A stretch of 64,000 nucleotides of DNA. It comes from Laguncularia racemosa (lineage: Eukaryota; Streptophyta; Magnoliopsida; Myrtales; Combretaceae). The first letter of the stretch is position 1, and each line of letters begins with the position of its first letter. The position numbers and the translations under genes are program-made. Location of the stretch: NCBI GenBank assembly GCA_037954665.1, contig JBBMOL010000178.1, positions 768,451 to 832,450 of the forward strand, written 5' to 3'. This document shows, piece by piece, positions 10,999-21,680 of this stretch. Below the pieces are notes generated by a model. It did not search any database. It saw only the letters and a list, made by a program, of their open reading frames with translations, and had not been told where the DNA came from.

Positions 10999-11870
10999 TT
11001 GTCAGTCCTACAAGGTGTCAAATCACCTACAACTTTTGAGTGAGTCAGGATCCTCATTGGGACTCATTTTGAAAGTACTTTAAAGACTAGCATCTTGAAG
11101 ACTAATTTTTACATACATTTGTTATTTACTTGATCTATTTATGTTTTAATTACTTTTGGGACATTTTCATTGGTTTGTAATAGTTTTTCGGGTCGGGCAC
11201 TCTAAAAGTGGTATAGTTATAATTTTGTGAACTTTTTAACCCTAAAGGGAGCAAGTATAAATACTTGCTTAAGTAAGGTTTTGGGAGGGGGGGGGGGTTT
11301 CAAAATACACTCATCATTTTACATGAAAGAATTAGGGTTCTTCCTTAGTTTAATTCCCCTTATCAATTTCAATCCCAAGAATTGAAATTGTAGCGAGTGC
11401 AATAAGAAGAAATTGTGAGTTATATCAATTACTTTTTGTTGTGTTTCCTTTTTATCACTAGTGAGTCATATCTAAGGTTGAATTGGATGTCTTCTTGGTC
11501 AGATTTGATTGCAATTGTAATCGAATTATTAGTACTTAATTGAGTGATTTTTATCCTTGATTTCTAATCTTTCATTTAGCCACTCTTGAACCGTGAAATC
11601 AAGTTGTGTGGAAAGTATATCACAATCATTGTTCTTATTGATCTTTTGTATTATTCACTTGGACTTCAAGTATATTTAGTGATCTCCATTGAGGATTACA
11701 TCATTGTGATATTCATTTCCTTGAAGTTTAGCATTCAATTCATCTTACACAATTAGGGTCACGCAACATTTTGCTCCAATTTGTACCGATTTGTTCTTGT
11801 CCTCTAGGGATTGTTAATTGGTTCATTTACATGTGCTTAAACTCCTTTTTAGGCACATCACACCCTCACT
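10999..11870 (+). repeat. LTR, chromovirus-like family, copy 3 (long type, about 872 bp)
   Basis: Begins near TTGTCAGTCCTACAAGGTG and ends TTTTTAGGCACATCA, the same end as copy 1. Contains the TATA inverted repeat at 11250-11269 and an 11-base G run at 11287-11297. No primer binding site follows, which fits a 3' LTR fragment. Confidence 0.75.
11250..11269 (+). promoter_or_regulatory. LTR core promoter: TATA box inside a 9-bp inverted repeat, copy 3
   Basis: Identical 20 bases to copy 1, preceded by CCTAAAGGG. Confidence 0.8.
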
Positions 11871-14400
11871 CTCTCTCCCCACATCAGTCACTTATCCCTC
11901 TCCCACATTCTTATTTCTTTTCTTCTTCTCAACTTAAACGCACACCACTCCACCTTCAAGTCTCATGCCAACACCACTACCACCACCACACATCACCACA
12001 ACTTTCCAACACACAAACACCATTGTACCCCACACCACCCTCTACATATTACTACTCTTCAACCTTATATTTTACTTTTCCAAACCAAGATAGAAGTGTT
12101 AATGGGGAATTGGGAACTATGAAGTTTGAAGCAAAGATTGGGAGCCTAGGATTGAAGCACATCTAGCAAGGAAAAAAAATTTAGAAGCCCCATTCAAGAG
12201 TAAGGTTATTGTTATTTCATTTTCTAGATGTATTTGTATTTCCCTTCTTTATAGGAGTGGGTTTTAGTTTAAAGTTAACTTTTATAGCAAATAGTCCTTG
12301 TAATAACTTTGTTCAGATGATTAGTATTCCCTTCTTTATAGGAGTGGGTTTTAGTTTAAAGTTAACTTTTATAGCAAATAATCCTTGTAATAACTTTGTT
12401 TAGATGATTAAATGTAAGAAAAGATTGTAAACTTATGTTTAGTAAGAGCTAACTTTTGTTTTGATGCATAAGACAACATTCTCTAGATAGAAATGTGGAA
12501 ATTGTAGAAGAAAATGTGACTTATGATGATGAGATTAAGCTGGCCGAAAAGTTAAAGCACTAGGGAGTGCTACACCTTAGTTTGCTTTAACATCACAAGA
12601 CCTTAATTAGCACTAAGAAGAAGTTAGAAGCAATTAACAATGATTAAGCTAAAAATAGCACAAGAACAATTAAAATATCTTAGCTAGCCAAGATACTCAA
12701 GGCATGATTAAGCTTTCAATTTGGATAGATGAAGTAAATCACAACTCAAAATGGCATCAGAAATCGATTTAGAAAGCCTAAGAATGGAATAGAATGAGAA
12801 GTGTAAGAATTTACCCCTACAATGTATGAATTGATGCCTAAAAGTGTAAGATTAGAGGGATTTCTAGATTTTCTAGATTTACAATTGTAATAAAATGTCA
12901 AAATGAGGGATTGGGAACAAAACTTTATAGCTAAATGTAAATAATAAGGCTTTTAAGTGAAAATATGCAAAACCAAAAGGAACAACTCCAACATGACACC
13001 AATGGGTCAAAAACCTTGAATGTACAACAACATTTCTAACCCTTACACACCTAACTATTATGACTAGTAGCTGATGGCCAAGTAAGTATTCTTGTTATTA
13101 TTGTATTTAATTGTGTTTATAGTGTATTGCACATAATTATATGATTGAAATTAATCGCATGGGGATTATGGGAGTTGCTTATGAATGATTCGATGTGACT
13201 TTAGTGACAAGTTACTCTAACATATGATAAACACATGATTGATGTACTTGTGCATTAAAACTATAGAATTTCAAATATCTATAAATAAATGGACAGTCAA
13301 TAAATAACCAAACTTAATTAAATTTGACCTTAATTAAAAAAATTTATAGAGAAGGCTATTGATGTCATGTGGTAGTATAGAGAGGCCGTGTGGAAGCGTA
13401 TCTCTATACATAACCTTACCTTAACCTTTGGAAACTATTTAGTATAGAAAAATGTCATCCTTTAATTGAGATCAAGTCTAAGGATTCATTGTTGCTATCT
13501 TAAGGTAATTGGAACCTGAGTCGACATGTAGTTTGTTATTTCCTAACCCTAGTAATGGAGAGCATTGAATCCATATTATATATAGTTTTCAGTTAATCAT
13601 ATAGATTGTTGCATTCATATACTTGTTATACACTAATATACTTGTTTAATTAACTTATTTGATAGTACAATAAGGGAAATATTTCACTAAATTGGTTATA
13701 ACTTATATCCTCATAGAATGTCTTTGTTATAGGAACCCTATCAATTAGAGCCTTACAATCATATGCCATAGGTTAGTGCCAAGACGAAAGGAATTGTGAA
13801 GGTCAAGCTAAGAGCATAAGAGATCACTTTTGTATTTATATAGACTCTCAATGTTATGTTTGAAATGTATTATGTTTATGATGTATTTTGTTTTAGTAGA
13901 TATATAGACTGCCATAGATAGTTATTAACCTTTGGTAATTGTTATTACCTATTGAGTATTTTGTGGGACCTTGGTCCTTTAGTATGTTATGTGAACTAAA
14001 ATTATTGTAATTTTATTGCTCCTTTATTGCTTGGTAATTATAGGTCCTTTGTGGATCCTACTCGAACTAAATATGAATATAACTCATATACCATATAATA
14101 AATCCCTTAATAACAAGAGGATTATTCTTCACAAGTTTCCGTATAATATACAATAAACAATTATGTTCAAGGTACCCGTAGGGACATAACATAAGCGATT
14201 GTAAAATGACGTGTAGGAAGAGAGGGTTTTTAAAGAGGGAATTAGACAGGTATGTTCACATAACAAGTTTTTTTAACATGAAGCAGGTGAAGCTGCAAAT
14301 TTGAATTTGAATTCTACATCCATCTAGAAATTATCTTGATCTGCATTTGATTAAGGGGCAACCTACAAACATCAGTTATTGTATGCAATATAAAGACCCT
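11871..14400. other. No gene seen; spacer containing a short tandem duplication
   Basis: The open frame at 11771-12166 starts inside the LTR and runs into Ser/Pro/His-rich low-complexity sequence; I do not regard it as a gene. Apart from the 87-bp duplication at 12237-12410 nothing is recognisable up to the CAF1 3' region. Confidence 0.55.
12237..12410. repeat. 87-bp tandem duplication, two copies
   Basis: The block starting near TATTTCCCTTCTTTATAGG is repeated 87 bases later and both copies end in GATGATTA. I see about two substitutions (TTCAG/TTTAG and ATAGTCC/ATAATCC) plus small differences at the very start, so the duplication is recent. Confidence 0.85.
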
Positions 14401-14628
14401 TATCGAAGTAAGCAATGATTAACGATTTTATTAAAAACCACTAGTTGCAACGATTTACATTGATCTCAAGCTAAAAGAACTTGAGGCTCTTTCTTGTTAC
14501 AGCCTAAGAAGCATACAAAGAAGAAAGGTTATACTAACATAATAATCATTAGCCAAATTTTACAGAGAGATCTTCAACTCCCACACTGAAGTAGTCTACA
14601 AACATACACTAGATCCAACATTCTTTGT

Positions 14629-15453
14629 TTAGTTAGTACCTTGACCATTTTCAACACCAAGACCATACAAGACACCAGCGTATTTCTCCATGGAACCATT
14701 GAAGAATGTGTCTCTCAACTTCCTAAACGTACAAGAAGTGAGCAAACTATCCGAACCAGCTTGATGGCAAACCCCAACCCTTTCAACTTCCAACAATTCA
14801 GCAAGCTTGTTTAATCCACCATGAAGGCTATTGCAGAACTTCATCAGGTACTTGATATCATACACCATTGGAAAATACATATTGATCAAATCAAAGAACC
14901 CCACTTGAGTTTCAGGCAGTGTCTTGCAAGTCAATAACTTAAGCAAATACCCAAAGTCATATCCACTATGAAATGTCACCCACTGCACAGAATCATTCAA
15001 AACAATCCCGGATGACATCAAAAGCTCGCCAAACCGATTCACATCAATCCCCTTCTCATTGTTCTTCTTGAAATCGATCCCACACTGGCGCAACAACTCG
15101 ATTGAGTCACTTGCATAGATATCCTCACTCACATTAAACTCACGAAAATTGAACTGCCATATGCAATACTTATCAGTACCACAGGTGGGCAAATTCCCTT
15201 CCGAATCCGAAAACGTCAACCCTAACTGGATCAATTTCAACATGTTAACATTGTCCTTCAAAGTTTGGTAGTTATAATCATTTATATTCTTAAAATTCCC
15301 GATTGGCCGTGATACGACACCTGGAAACTCAGTATCCATAGCAATAAAGTTGTAATCATCAACAATTTCACGAATCAGCATGAACTCCTCTTCCAAATTG
15401 TCATTCCACACCTCACGAATCTGAATGGAGTCGTCCTTGAGCGAACTCGGCAT
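14629..15453 (-). CDS. CAF1: CCR4-associated factor 1 (CAF1/POP2-type) poly(A) deadenylase
   Basis: A 274-residue intronless protein of the CAF1 family, the 3'-5' exoribonuclease subunit of the CCR4-NOT complex that shortens mRNA poly(A) tails in the cytoplasm. The DEDD-type active site is complete: D40 and E42 in MDTEFPG, D166 in HSGYDFGYL, and H230 with D235 in HQAGSDSLLT. The fold's other landmarks are present (LKLIQLGLTFSD, WQFNF, LHGGLNKLAELL). Length is normal for plant CAF1. The ATG at 15453 gives the family's usual short N-terminus before IREVW. The protein has family members of several types in plants; I cannot say which paralogue this is. It is the only intact host gene seen here. 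Plant CAF1 genes are often stress-induced; the sequence alone does not show this. Confidence 0.96.
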   Translation of the reverse strand: MPSSLKDDSIQIREVWNDNLEEEFMLIREIVDDYNFIAMDTEFPGVVSRPIGNFKNINDYNYQTLKDNVNMLKLIQLGLTFSDSEGNLPTCGTDKYCIWQFNFREFNVSEDIYASDSIELLRQCGIDFKKNNEKGIDVNRFGELLMSSGIVLNDSVQWVTFHSGYDFGYLLKLLTCKTLPETQVGFFDLINMYFPMVYDIKYLMKFCNSLHGGLNKLAELLEVERVGVCHQAGSDSLLTSCTFRKLRDTFFNGSMEKYAGVLYGLGVENGQGTN

Positions 15454-15483
15454 TTTGACAGACCTTAACTAAACAACGCAGTC

Positions 15484-15706
15484 CTACAAATAGTAGTTCC
15501 CAACCCAGATCTAGAACTAAAGCATCAGAAGTATTAAACCTGAACGAAATCCCAGAAAAACGACACCGTATCGGAGGTTAATACACAGATCTGAAGTATA
15601 CCCGGAAAAGGAAATGAAAAACTAACGGAAAGTAAACTTAAGTAGTGATTTTCAAGTGAAAAAGCACGATTTTGAGTGATAAATATCAGTAAGGACGGGA
15701 TCTTAC
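15484..15706 (-). other. Putative 5' UTR intron of CAF1
   Basis: On the minus strand a strong donor CAAG/GTAAGATCC (GT at 15706-15705) lies upstream of the ATG. A possible acceptor TATTTGTAG/GACTG ends at 15484, giving about 223 nt and leaving 30 bases of UTR before the ATG. Other AG sites (TTCTAG, TTTAG) lie nearby at about 15510-15525. Inference from splice consensus only. Confidence 0.5.
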
Positions 15707-15940
15707 CTTGGACATGTGAGATTTGGAGTTTAAATGAACAGATCTGGAAGTTGAAAATAGGGTTAGAGAAGAATTAATGGAAGATTTACAGGTCAACGAA
15801 GAGAGAGGAAGGGTTTGGTTGTGGTCTGGGAGAAGAACTTTACTGATTTGTCTTGTGAATAACTGAAGGACAATGGGCAGATGACAAAAGGGAAGACTAA
15901 AAACTAAAAAGTGACGACCGAGAAGATAAGCAAAGCGTTG

Positions 15941-15952
15941 TACGACGTCGTA
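15941..15952. promoter_or_regulatory. Palindromic ACGT element upstream of CAF1
   Basis: TACGACGTCGTA is a perfect 12-bp palindrome with a GACGTC core, a class bound by plant bZIP factors. A near copy, ACGATGTCGT, lies at 15963-15972. They are about 490 bases upstream of the CAF1 start codon. Binding is inferred. Confidence 0.45.
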
Positions 15953-16102
15953 GAAACAAGAAACGATGTCGTATTTACAGGAGGTGATAAATGCAGTAAT
16001 GGGAGGCAGCTATCCAAGATTGACTTGTGTGTCGTTTTCAATAATCAAATTATTTTGGCCGGCGTAATTATTATATTATATATACTATATAAATTTCTGT
16101 GA

Positions 16103-18784
16103 CACCTATGTTTTACATTATTCTGACTCGAATCCTCCTTATGATTTAGACGTTTTCCTGTTTATTAGTTAATATAATTTAGTTAATGAACTAATCAATG
16201 GCCCAAAAGCATTTGTGAACTAGCCTGGGAAATAAATGGGTGCCCCTAACTGTGTACCATTATAAGTTCATTTAACAACAATGATAAACCTAAGCGACAA
16301 AGATTCACATGAGCAAATAAAGAATGACATAAATTATCATTATTGTTCATGGTATATATGGTCGAAAAATGGAAAGAATTGAGTATGGTTTATGATACAA
16401 CAACCAATATATTTCCACCCCACCCTTTGGGCAATATTAGTTGATGTTTCCCATTTTCAATTTGAGTTTTATCCCATTTTCTTCTCTTGATATATAAATT
16501 TTGATTTTTATTCTAATACATTTTTGCTTTTGCTATGATAAAATATATTGGACAGATTACAATTAAAAAACCTGTACTATTTTATTAGGTGAATATGGTT
16601 CCTTAAACCACCATAATGCAACCTTATAGACAAAACTTTTGAAAATATATACTTATATCACCAACCATCAAATTATCACTATTTGTGGAGCTTTCTAATG
16701 GTGATTTAGATTCTTTAACCACATTTTGGGATGTTATTATACCTTTGTAAACTTAGAAAATTCTCCACACATAACTCTAGATTCTTTAACTATGTTTTTG
16801 GGGGTTACTATACCTTTCATAAACCCTAAACTTTTCCATTTGAAACATTTAATCCAAAATTTAGGGTTAACAAAAATTTTGACCAATTAGGACCAAAATT
16901 AACAAGAAGACATCAAAAGTTAATCAAACATCTCCTTAAAAATCAATTGTGAAAACAAGTCACTTTGTATAGGCTACTATTTATAAATATAAGTTTATGA
17001 GATTAAACCCTAATTATTTCAAAATCTCTAAAATGATATCCAATTAATAATAAAATATAAAATATATTTGAAATTAATAAGAAAACCCTAAGAATTGACA
17101 ATATAAGGTAAATTACACTCATGAAACCCTAAGAATAGTAATACTTCTAAAAATTAGCCTATCATTATTATCATTAAAGTTATCATTACTTGACTAACAA
17201 GTTAAATGATATATTTATATACCCTTAGCGAAGGATTAATTCATTTTTTCAACTATAACTTCAAATATCAATCCACTAAAATTTAAATCACTCTCTTAAC
17301 TCCACTCTTCTTACATGATAGCAGGAGCTTCAATCAACTCTCTACCCTCCTTTACCCTTTTCTAAAACCAAAATTAGAATAAAAACAAATAAAGCATCAA
17401 AGGTCACCAAAATTCACAATTAAGAGTAATTTCAAATTAGTTTCATATTAATCAATTATTTTATGGCCAGTAAATTTACAAAATTACAAAAATCCTCAAT
17501 CTTACCCATTGAAATGGTAGTAGAAGTTCTCCATAATTAATCAATCAAATCTTGTTTTATATAACTCATTTAAAAATCTAAATTCATGTCTATAAAGTCA
17601 ATTTTTGAAAATATAATTTTTAAAACTTTGCTAATTAATAGTACCACGAAAATATGAATTTTTTTTTTTTGCATGCGTGCATAATTAGTATAACTTTTAC
17701 ATGCAACCCATTGAAATGTGATTTTTGTGTCTTATGATAATTTTTATTATTTTTATCCTGAAACTTTTAAGTTTTTTTGGAGATTTTTGTAATTTTTAAG
17801 TGTTTGGGGTGGAAATATAATTTTGAAAAATATTAGCTAAATTCCTAAAATCACCAAAATCTCCATATTTCATATTTTGGTTTTTCTATGAATTATGAAT
17901 TTTTCATTGGAAATTTTGATGATCATTTTATTTATTATTTTCTTTCTTCTTGTAAAAAGTGGGTGTTTAAAACTAGAATATAATTTCTAAAAACATAGGT
18001 TAAATGCTAAAATTGCAAAATTCTTCTAAATCGATATTTAGATTTTTCTATGAACTTGGGTAATTTTATAAATTTTTTACATTATTTGTTAATTTTCTTG
18101 TGATAATGTGAGCCTCTATAATTTAGACATGTTTACTTAAAGAGGAATACCAATATCTATGCTATTAGAGGGTAACTAGTCTAAGTTTTAACCAAATAGG
18201 AAGAAGAAGAATATAGGCTTAAATCAATAATGCTTGTATGATTGAATCTAAAATTTGAAGTTAAAGTGTAAAGACATTAATAAAGGAGATGATAAATCCA
18301 ATTGAAGAATAAGAAGGAAGCTTGAAGACCAAGAATGGAAGTGCAACTCCCATGAGCTTATTTTATGTGGTATAGAAGCTTGGGAATGTTAATTAGTTTA
18401 TATGTCAATCCTTAGCATTCGTAAACTATGGGAACCGACTATAGGGGAGATAAACCATAAATCTTAATAAAACACCCTAAAACATTCAAATAAAGAAGCA
18501 ATGCAAATTTTCATGAACAAATAAATCTAGCAAATTAATAGAACTAATTCTATTTTACTAATAGGTAGTGATAATACTTATATCTGTACATGAGATATTG
18601 ATAAATGCTCAACTATTACACGTTTACTTAAATCTTGATATTTAAAACATGAATGATTCCTATGATAAAATAATATCTATAAGTAAGAAAGAATATATAT
18701 ATATGTATGTATGTATGTATAGATAAAAGATTCATAAACTGATACTCGAAACTATATAATATAGGGGCATGCTGATAGAAATAA
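16103..18784. other. No gene seen; very AT-rich spacer
   Basis: No protein, tRNA or rRNA pattern found. A TATG/TA microsatellite occupies about 18692-18720. Confidence 0.55.
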
Positions 18785-18929
18785 AAATCCTACAAGACCT
18801 ATCATTAGGGCAAGAGCCAAAGGATTTCAAATCTTAGCAATAAGGGTCCTCTTTGAACAAACCGACCCCGGAATTATTTGTATACTAACCTCTTTTCTAT
18901 TACTTATGTATTGTGTATTCTAGTAGGCC
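18785..18929 (+). pseudogene. Pol C-terminal tail, relic (diverged)
   Basis: The sequence reads as a broken version of the GPITRARAKGFQ tail (CCTATCATTAGGGCAAGAGC), as found at the ends of the other copies of this family, and leads into an LTR. Confidence 0.6.
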
Positions 18930-19805
18930 TACTTGTCGGGTTTTATAGGGGATGGACAAACTCACTAAGACTCAGCTTGTGGGTTATTCATGAATCGACC
19001 TAAACTGAAGATAAGCTAGACCAACGAATTCAATTGAAGAACTAGCTCGTTGAAGACTATTTTTGTACTTATTATTTTTATCTTTGAACCAGTTACTTTG
19101 TAATCATTTTGGGACATTTTATTTGGTTGTATTTGTTGGATTTAAGACCAATTACACTAGTAGCATAGACGTAACTGTTTTGTCATTTTAACCCTAAGTG
19201 GAGCAAGTATAAATACTTGCTAAAGTAGGGTTTGTGGAAAATAGTTGAGAAATAAAAAATTTGCTGCCTCTTTACGTGAGAATTAGGGCTTATACTCTAA
19301 ATTTCATAAGACTCTTATCAATTCTTCAAGGATTGTGGCGAGTGGCAACTTAAGGATTTGTGAGTAATATCAAATCCCTAAGTTGATTCCAATTCATGCA
19401 AGTGTGTCATATTTAGTTATGATTTGTGTTGTTCTTATTGGTTCTTGTTATCACGTCATTTTAGGGTCATTTCTATCATTGGATTGCATGCAATTTAGTG
19501 GAATTAGATCCTAAATTGTATTGTTAATTGTGATTATTCAATTGCTAGTGAATTTGTCATTTGCGTGGAAACCTTCTACTTAAGGGATTCATGCCATTTT
19601 AGTAGTCTTGGTGATTGGTTTATTCCATTTGTTCTTGTGTTATGTGTTTGATCCTATTGAGCACATCATCATTCGGTATTAAGGTTATTTGATTTACAAA
19701 TTGGATTCATAAGTGATTTAGGGTTCCACGCCACTTGTAAAGTTGGTGTTGATCGGAATTGATTCATTTGTTGTGTGTATATGCTTTTGTCAATTAAGCA
19801 TATCA
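18930..19805 (+). repeat. LTR, chromovirus-like family, copy 4 (long type, about 876 bp)
   Basis: Shares the family blocks: GTAGCATAGACGTAACTG, TATA inverted repeat at 19202-19221, GTAGGGTTTG, ATTGTGGCGAGTGG and TTGTGAGTAATATCAA. The right end is taken at AAGCATATCA, by analogy with GGCACATCA. The left half is the most diverged of the long-type copies. Confidence 0.68.
19202..19221 (+). promoter_or_regulatory. LTR core promoter: TATA box inside a 9-bp inverted repeat, copy 4
   Basis: Same 20 bases as in copies 1 to 3, although surrounding LTR sequence is diverged. Confidence 0.8.
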
Positions 19806-20834
19806 CATACCTGCCTATCTATTAATGAGAAACACATACAAAGGATTAACAAGGCAATTGACTTTTAAGAAAATGAGTAATTTCCCTCACATTTTTAAGT
19901 ATCACACCATCTATAGCAACCCCAATCTTGTTTATCTATTTCTAATTAGATCAATTTCCTATCAATAGGACTAATGGTTAAGAATTTTGTCAAGTTGACT
20001 CAAAACCAATTCCCAATTTATGCATGGAATTAATATTGTGATTGTAATGCCCCGAAAATTTTGGAAAACTATATAAAAATTAAAGAAAATAAGCAGAATA
20101 ATAAATACTTCTAGTCGGGGTAACAAGAATGACAATTTTGTAATATTAAAATTTTTGAGAGATTTATGATGAAAAATTTTAAACACCGTGATACATTAAT
20201 GCTATTTTAATAATTTACATATAACAAAAAATTTATGACAAATAATAATAAGCTTTAAAATAGAAAAATGAGAAAAAGGTGAAATCCATTTGATAAATAT
20301 AACAAATAATGAGAATTAGACATAGAAAATAATTGGAGAGAATAATCGTATGTGAGGAAAGGGATAACAAGCTTAGAATTACAAATTATATGAAACATAT
20401 TACTAAATAAATTTAGGGAATGAAGTAAGATAAAAAATACCTACATATAGGTGTACAAAAAAATAAATAAATAAAAATTGTAAGCCTTAATTTTAGTTCA
20501 TACAATTTAAATTAAAAGAATAAATTCCTTGAAACATAAATCACGAACAATATTGGGCTAAATAATGAAATTAATTGAAATTATAGATTTAAGAATTTCA
20601 AATGAAAATTTCAAGTAAATATTTATGTTCAGAATAATCAAATTAACTTAGGCATAAAGTTTCGTAATAAAATACTAGAGTTACAAAATTTATAAATATC
20701 ATTGTACGCACTTGGAATTGAATAAAACCCTAAAATATAAATAATTATAATATAAATATAATATATACATATATATATATTGAATAGATGGGGAGGGGTG
20801 GTAGGTCGATTCAAAAAAAAAAAAAGGCAAAATG

Positions 20835-20844
20835 CTATAAAAGG
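20835..20844 (+). promoter_or_regulatory. TATA box of the large solo LTR
   Basis: CTATAAAAGG is followed by purine-rich GAGAGAGCAAGGGAG sequence, as expected around a transcription start. It is about 790 bases into the LTR. Confidence 0.6.
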
Positions 20845-21289
20845 AGGAGAAGCTCCTAAAAGCCTATGGAAATTGCGAGAGAGAGCAAGGGAGAGGAGAG
20901 AAAATGTGAGAGGAAGCGAAGAGAAGAGAGAAAGGAAATTTGAAGAAAAAAATTCATAACTTCCACATACGACCTCCAATTTACGATTCGTGTCCGCCAA
21001 CGTGTTCCTTGAGGTAAGTACAACTCAACAAGACTAATTTTATGTGAAATGGAATTTATTTTTTTTTTAGTGTAGGTACTAATGTCAAATATGTAAAAAA
21101 TTTAGTATTTAGCCTAGAAATTTGTCGTATTAGTTAGAAATACTATAATATGAGTATCCTGAATTCGAATAGTATATAATAGTGTATTTTTAATTGTGTT
21201 TTAGGTGAGGAAAAATTGTTTGAAAATATACCAAAAAAATTCCTTTAAGTAAAATCGAAGAAAATGAAGCTTAGCAGTGGAAATCTTAT

Positions 21290-21680
21290 AGTGCGTGTAA
21301 GGATGGGGAGGTGATCCAATGTGTGAAATTGTGTATGGGTGTACTAGTGTGTGGTATGGAGGTGTTGAAGTGTGTATGGTGTGTATTTGTGTACATGAGG
21401 TGTATGTGGTGTGTATATGTGTGCGTGGAAGGTGTGTGTGTTGTGTGCATGTGGGTGTAGATGTATATGGCGCATAGTGTGTGTTGTGTATGTGTGTAAA
21501 TGTGTGTGCGTGAGTATATGTTGTATGTGTGTGATTGTGTGTGTAGGTATTGAGGAGCTTGTGTGTGTGTGTGTGATGGTGTGCGTGGTATGATTGTGTG
21601 TGTATGTGTAGGTGTGTGTGTGGTGTGCGTGTGGAGTGTGTGTGTATGGTGTGTATGTGGTGTTTGGTGTGTAGGAGATA
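21290..21680. repeat. GT-rich imperfect microsatellite inside the solo LTR
   Basis: An irregular mix of GTGT, GTGTAT, GGTGTG and ATGTG words over about 390 bases, followed by purine-rich sequence. The open frames of His/Thr repeats (minus) and Cys/Val repeats (plus) come from this composition. Confidence 0.85.

Noticed and set aside
11771..12166. 131-codon Ser/Pro/His-rich frame
   Set aside because: Starts inside an LTR and runs into low-complexity sequence; no domain.
15911..16102. 63-codon frame upstream of CAF1
   Set aside because: Short, no recognisable motif, ends in a hydrophobic AT-rich tail; better read as promoter DNA.
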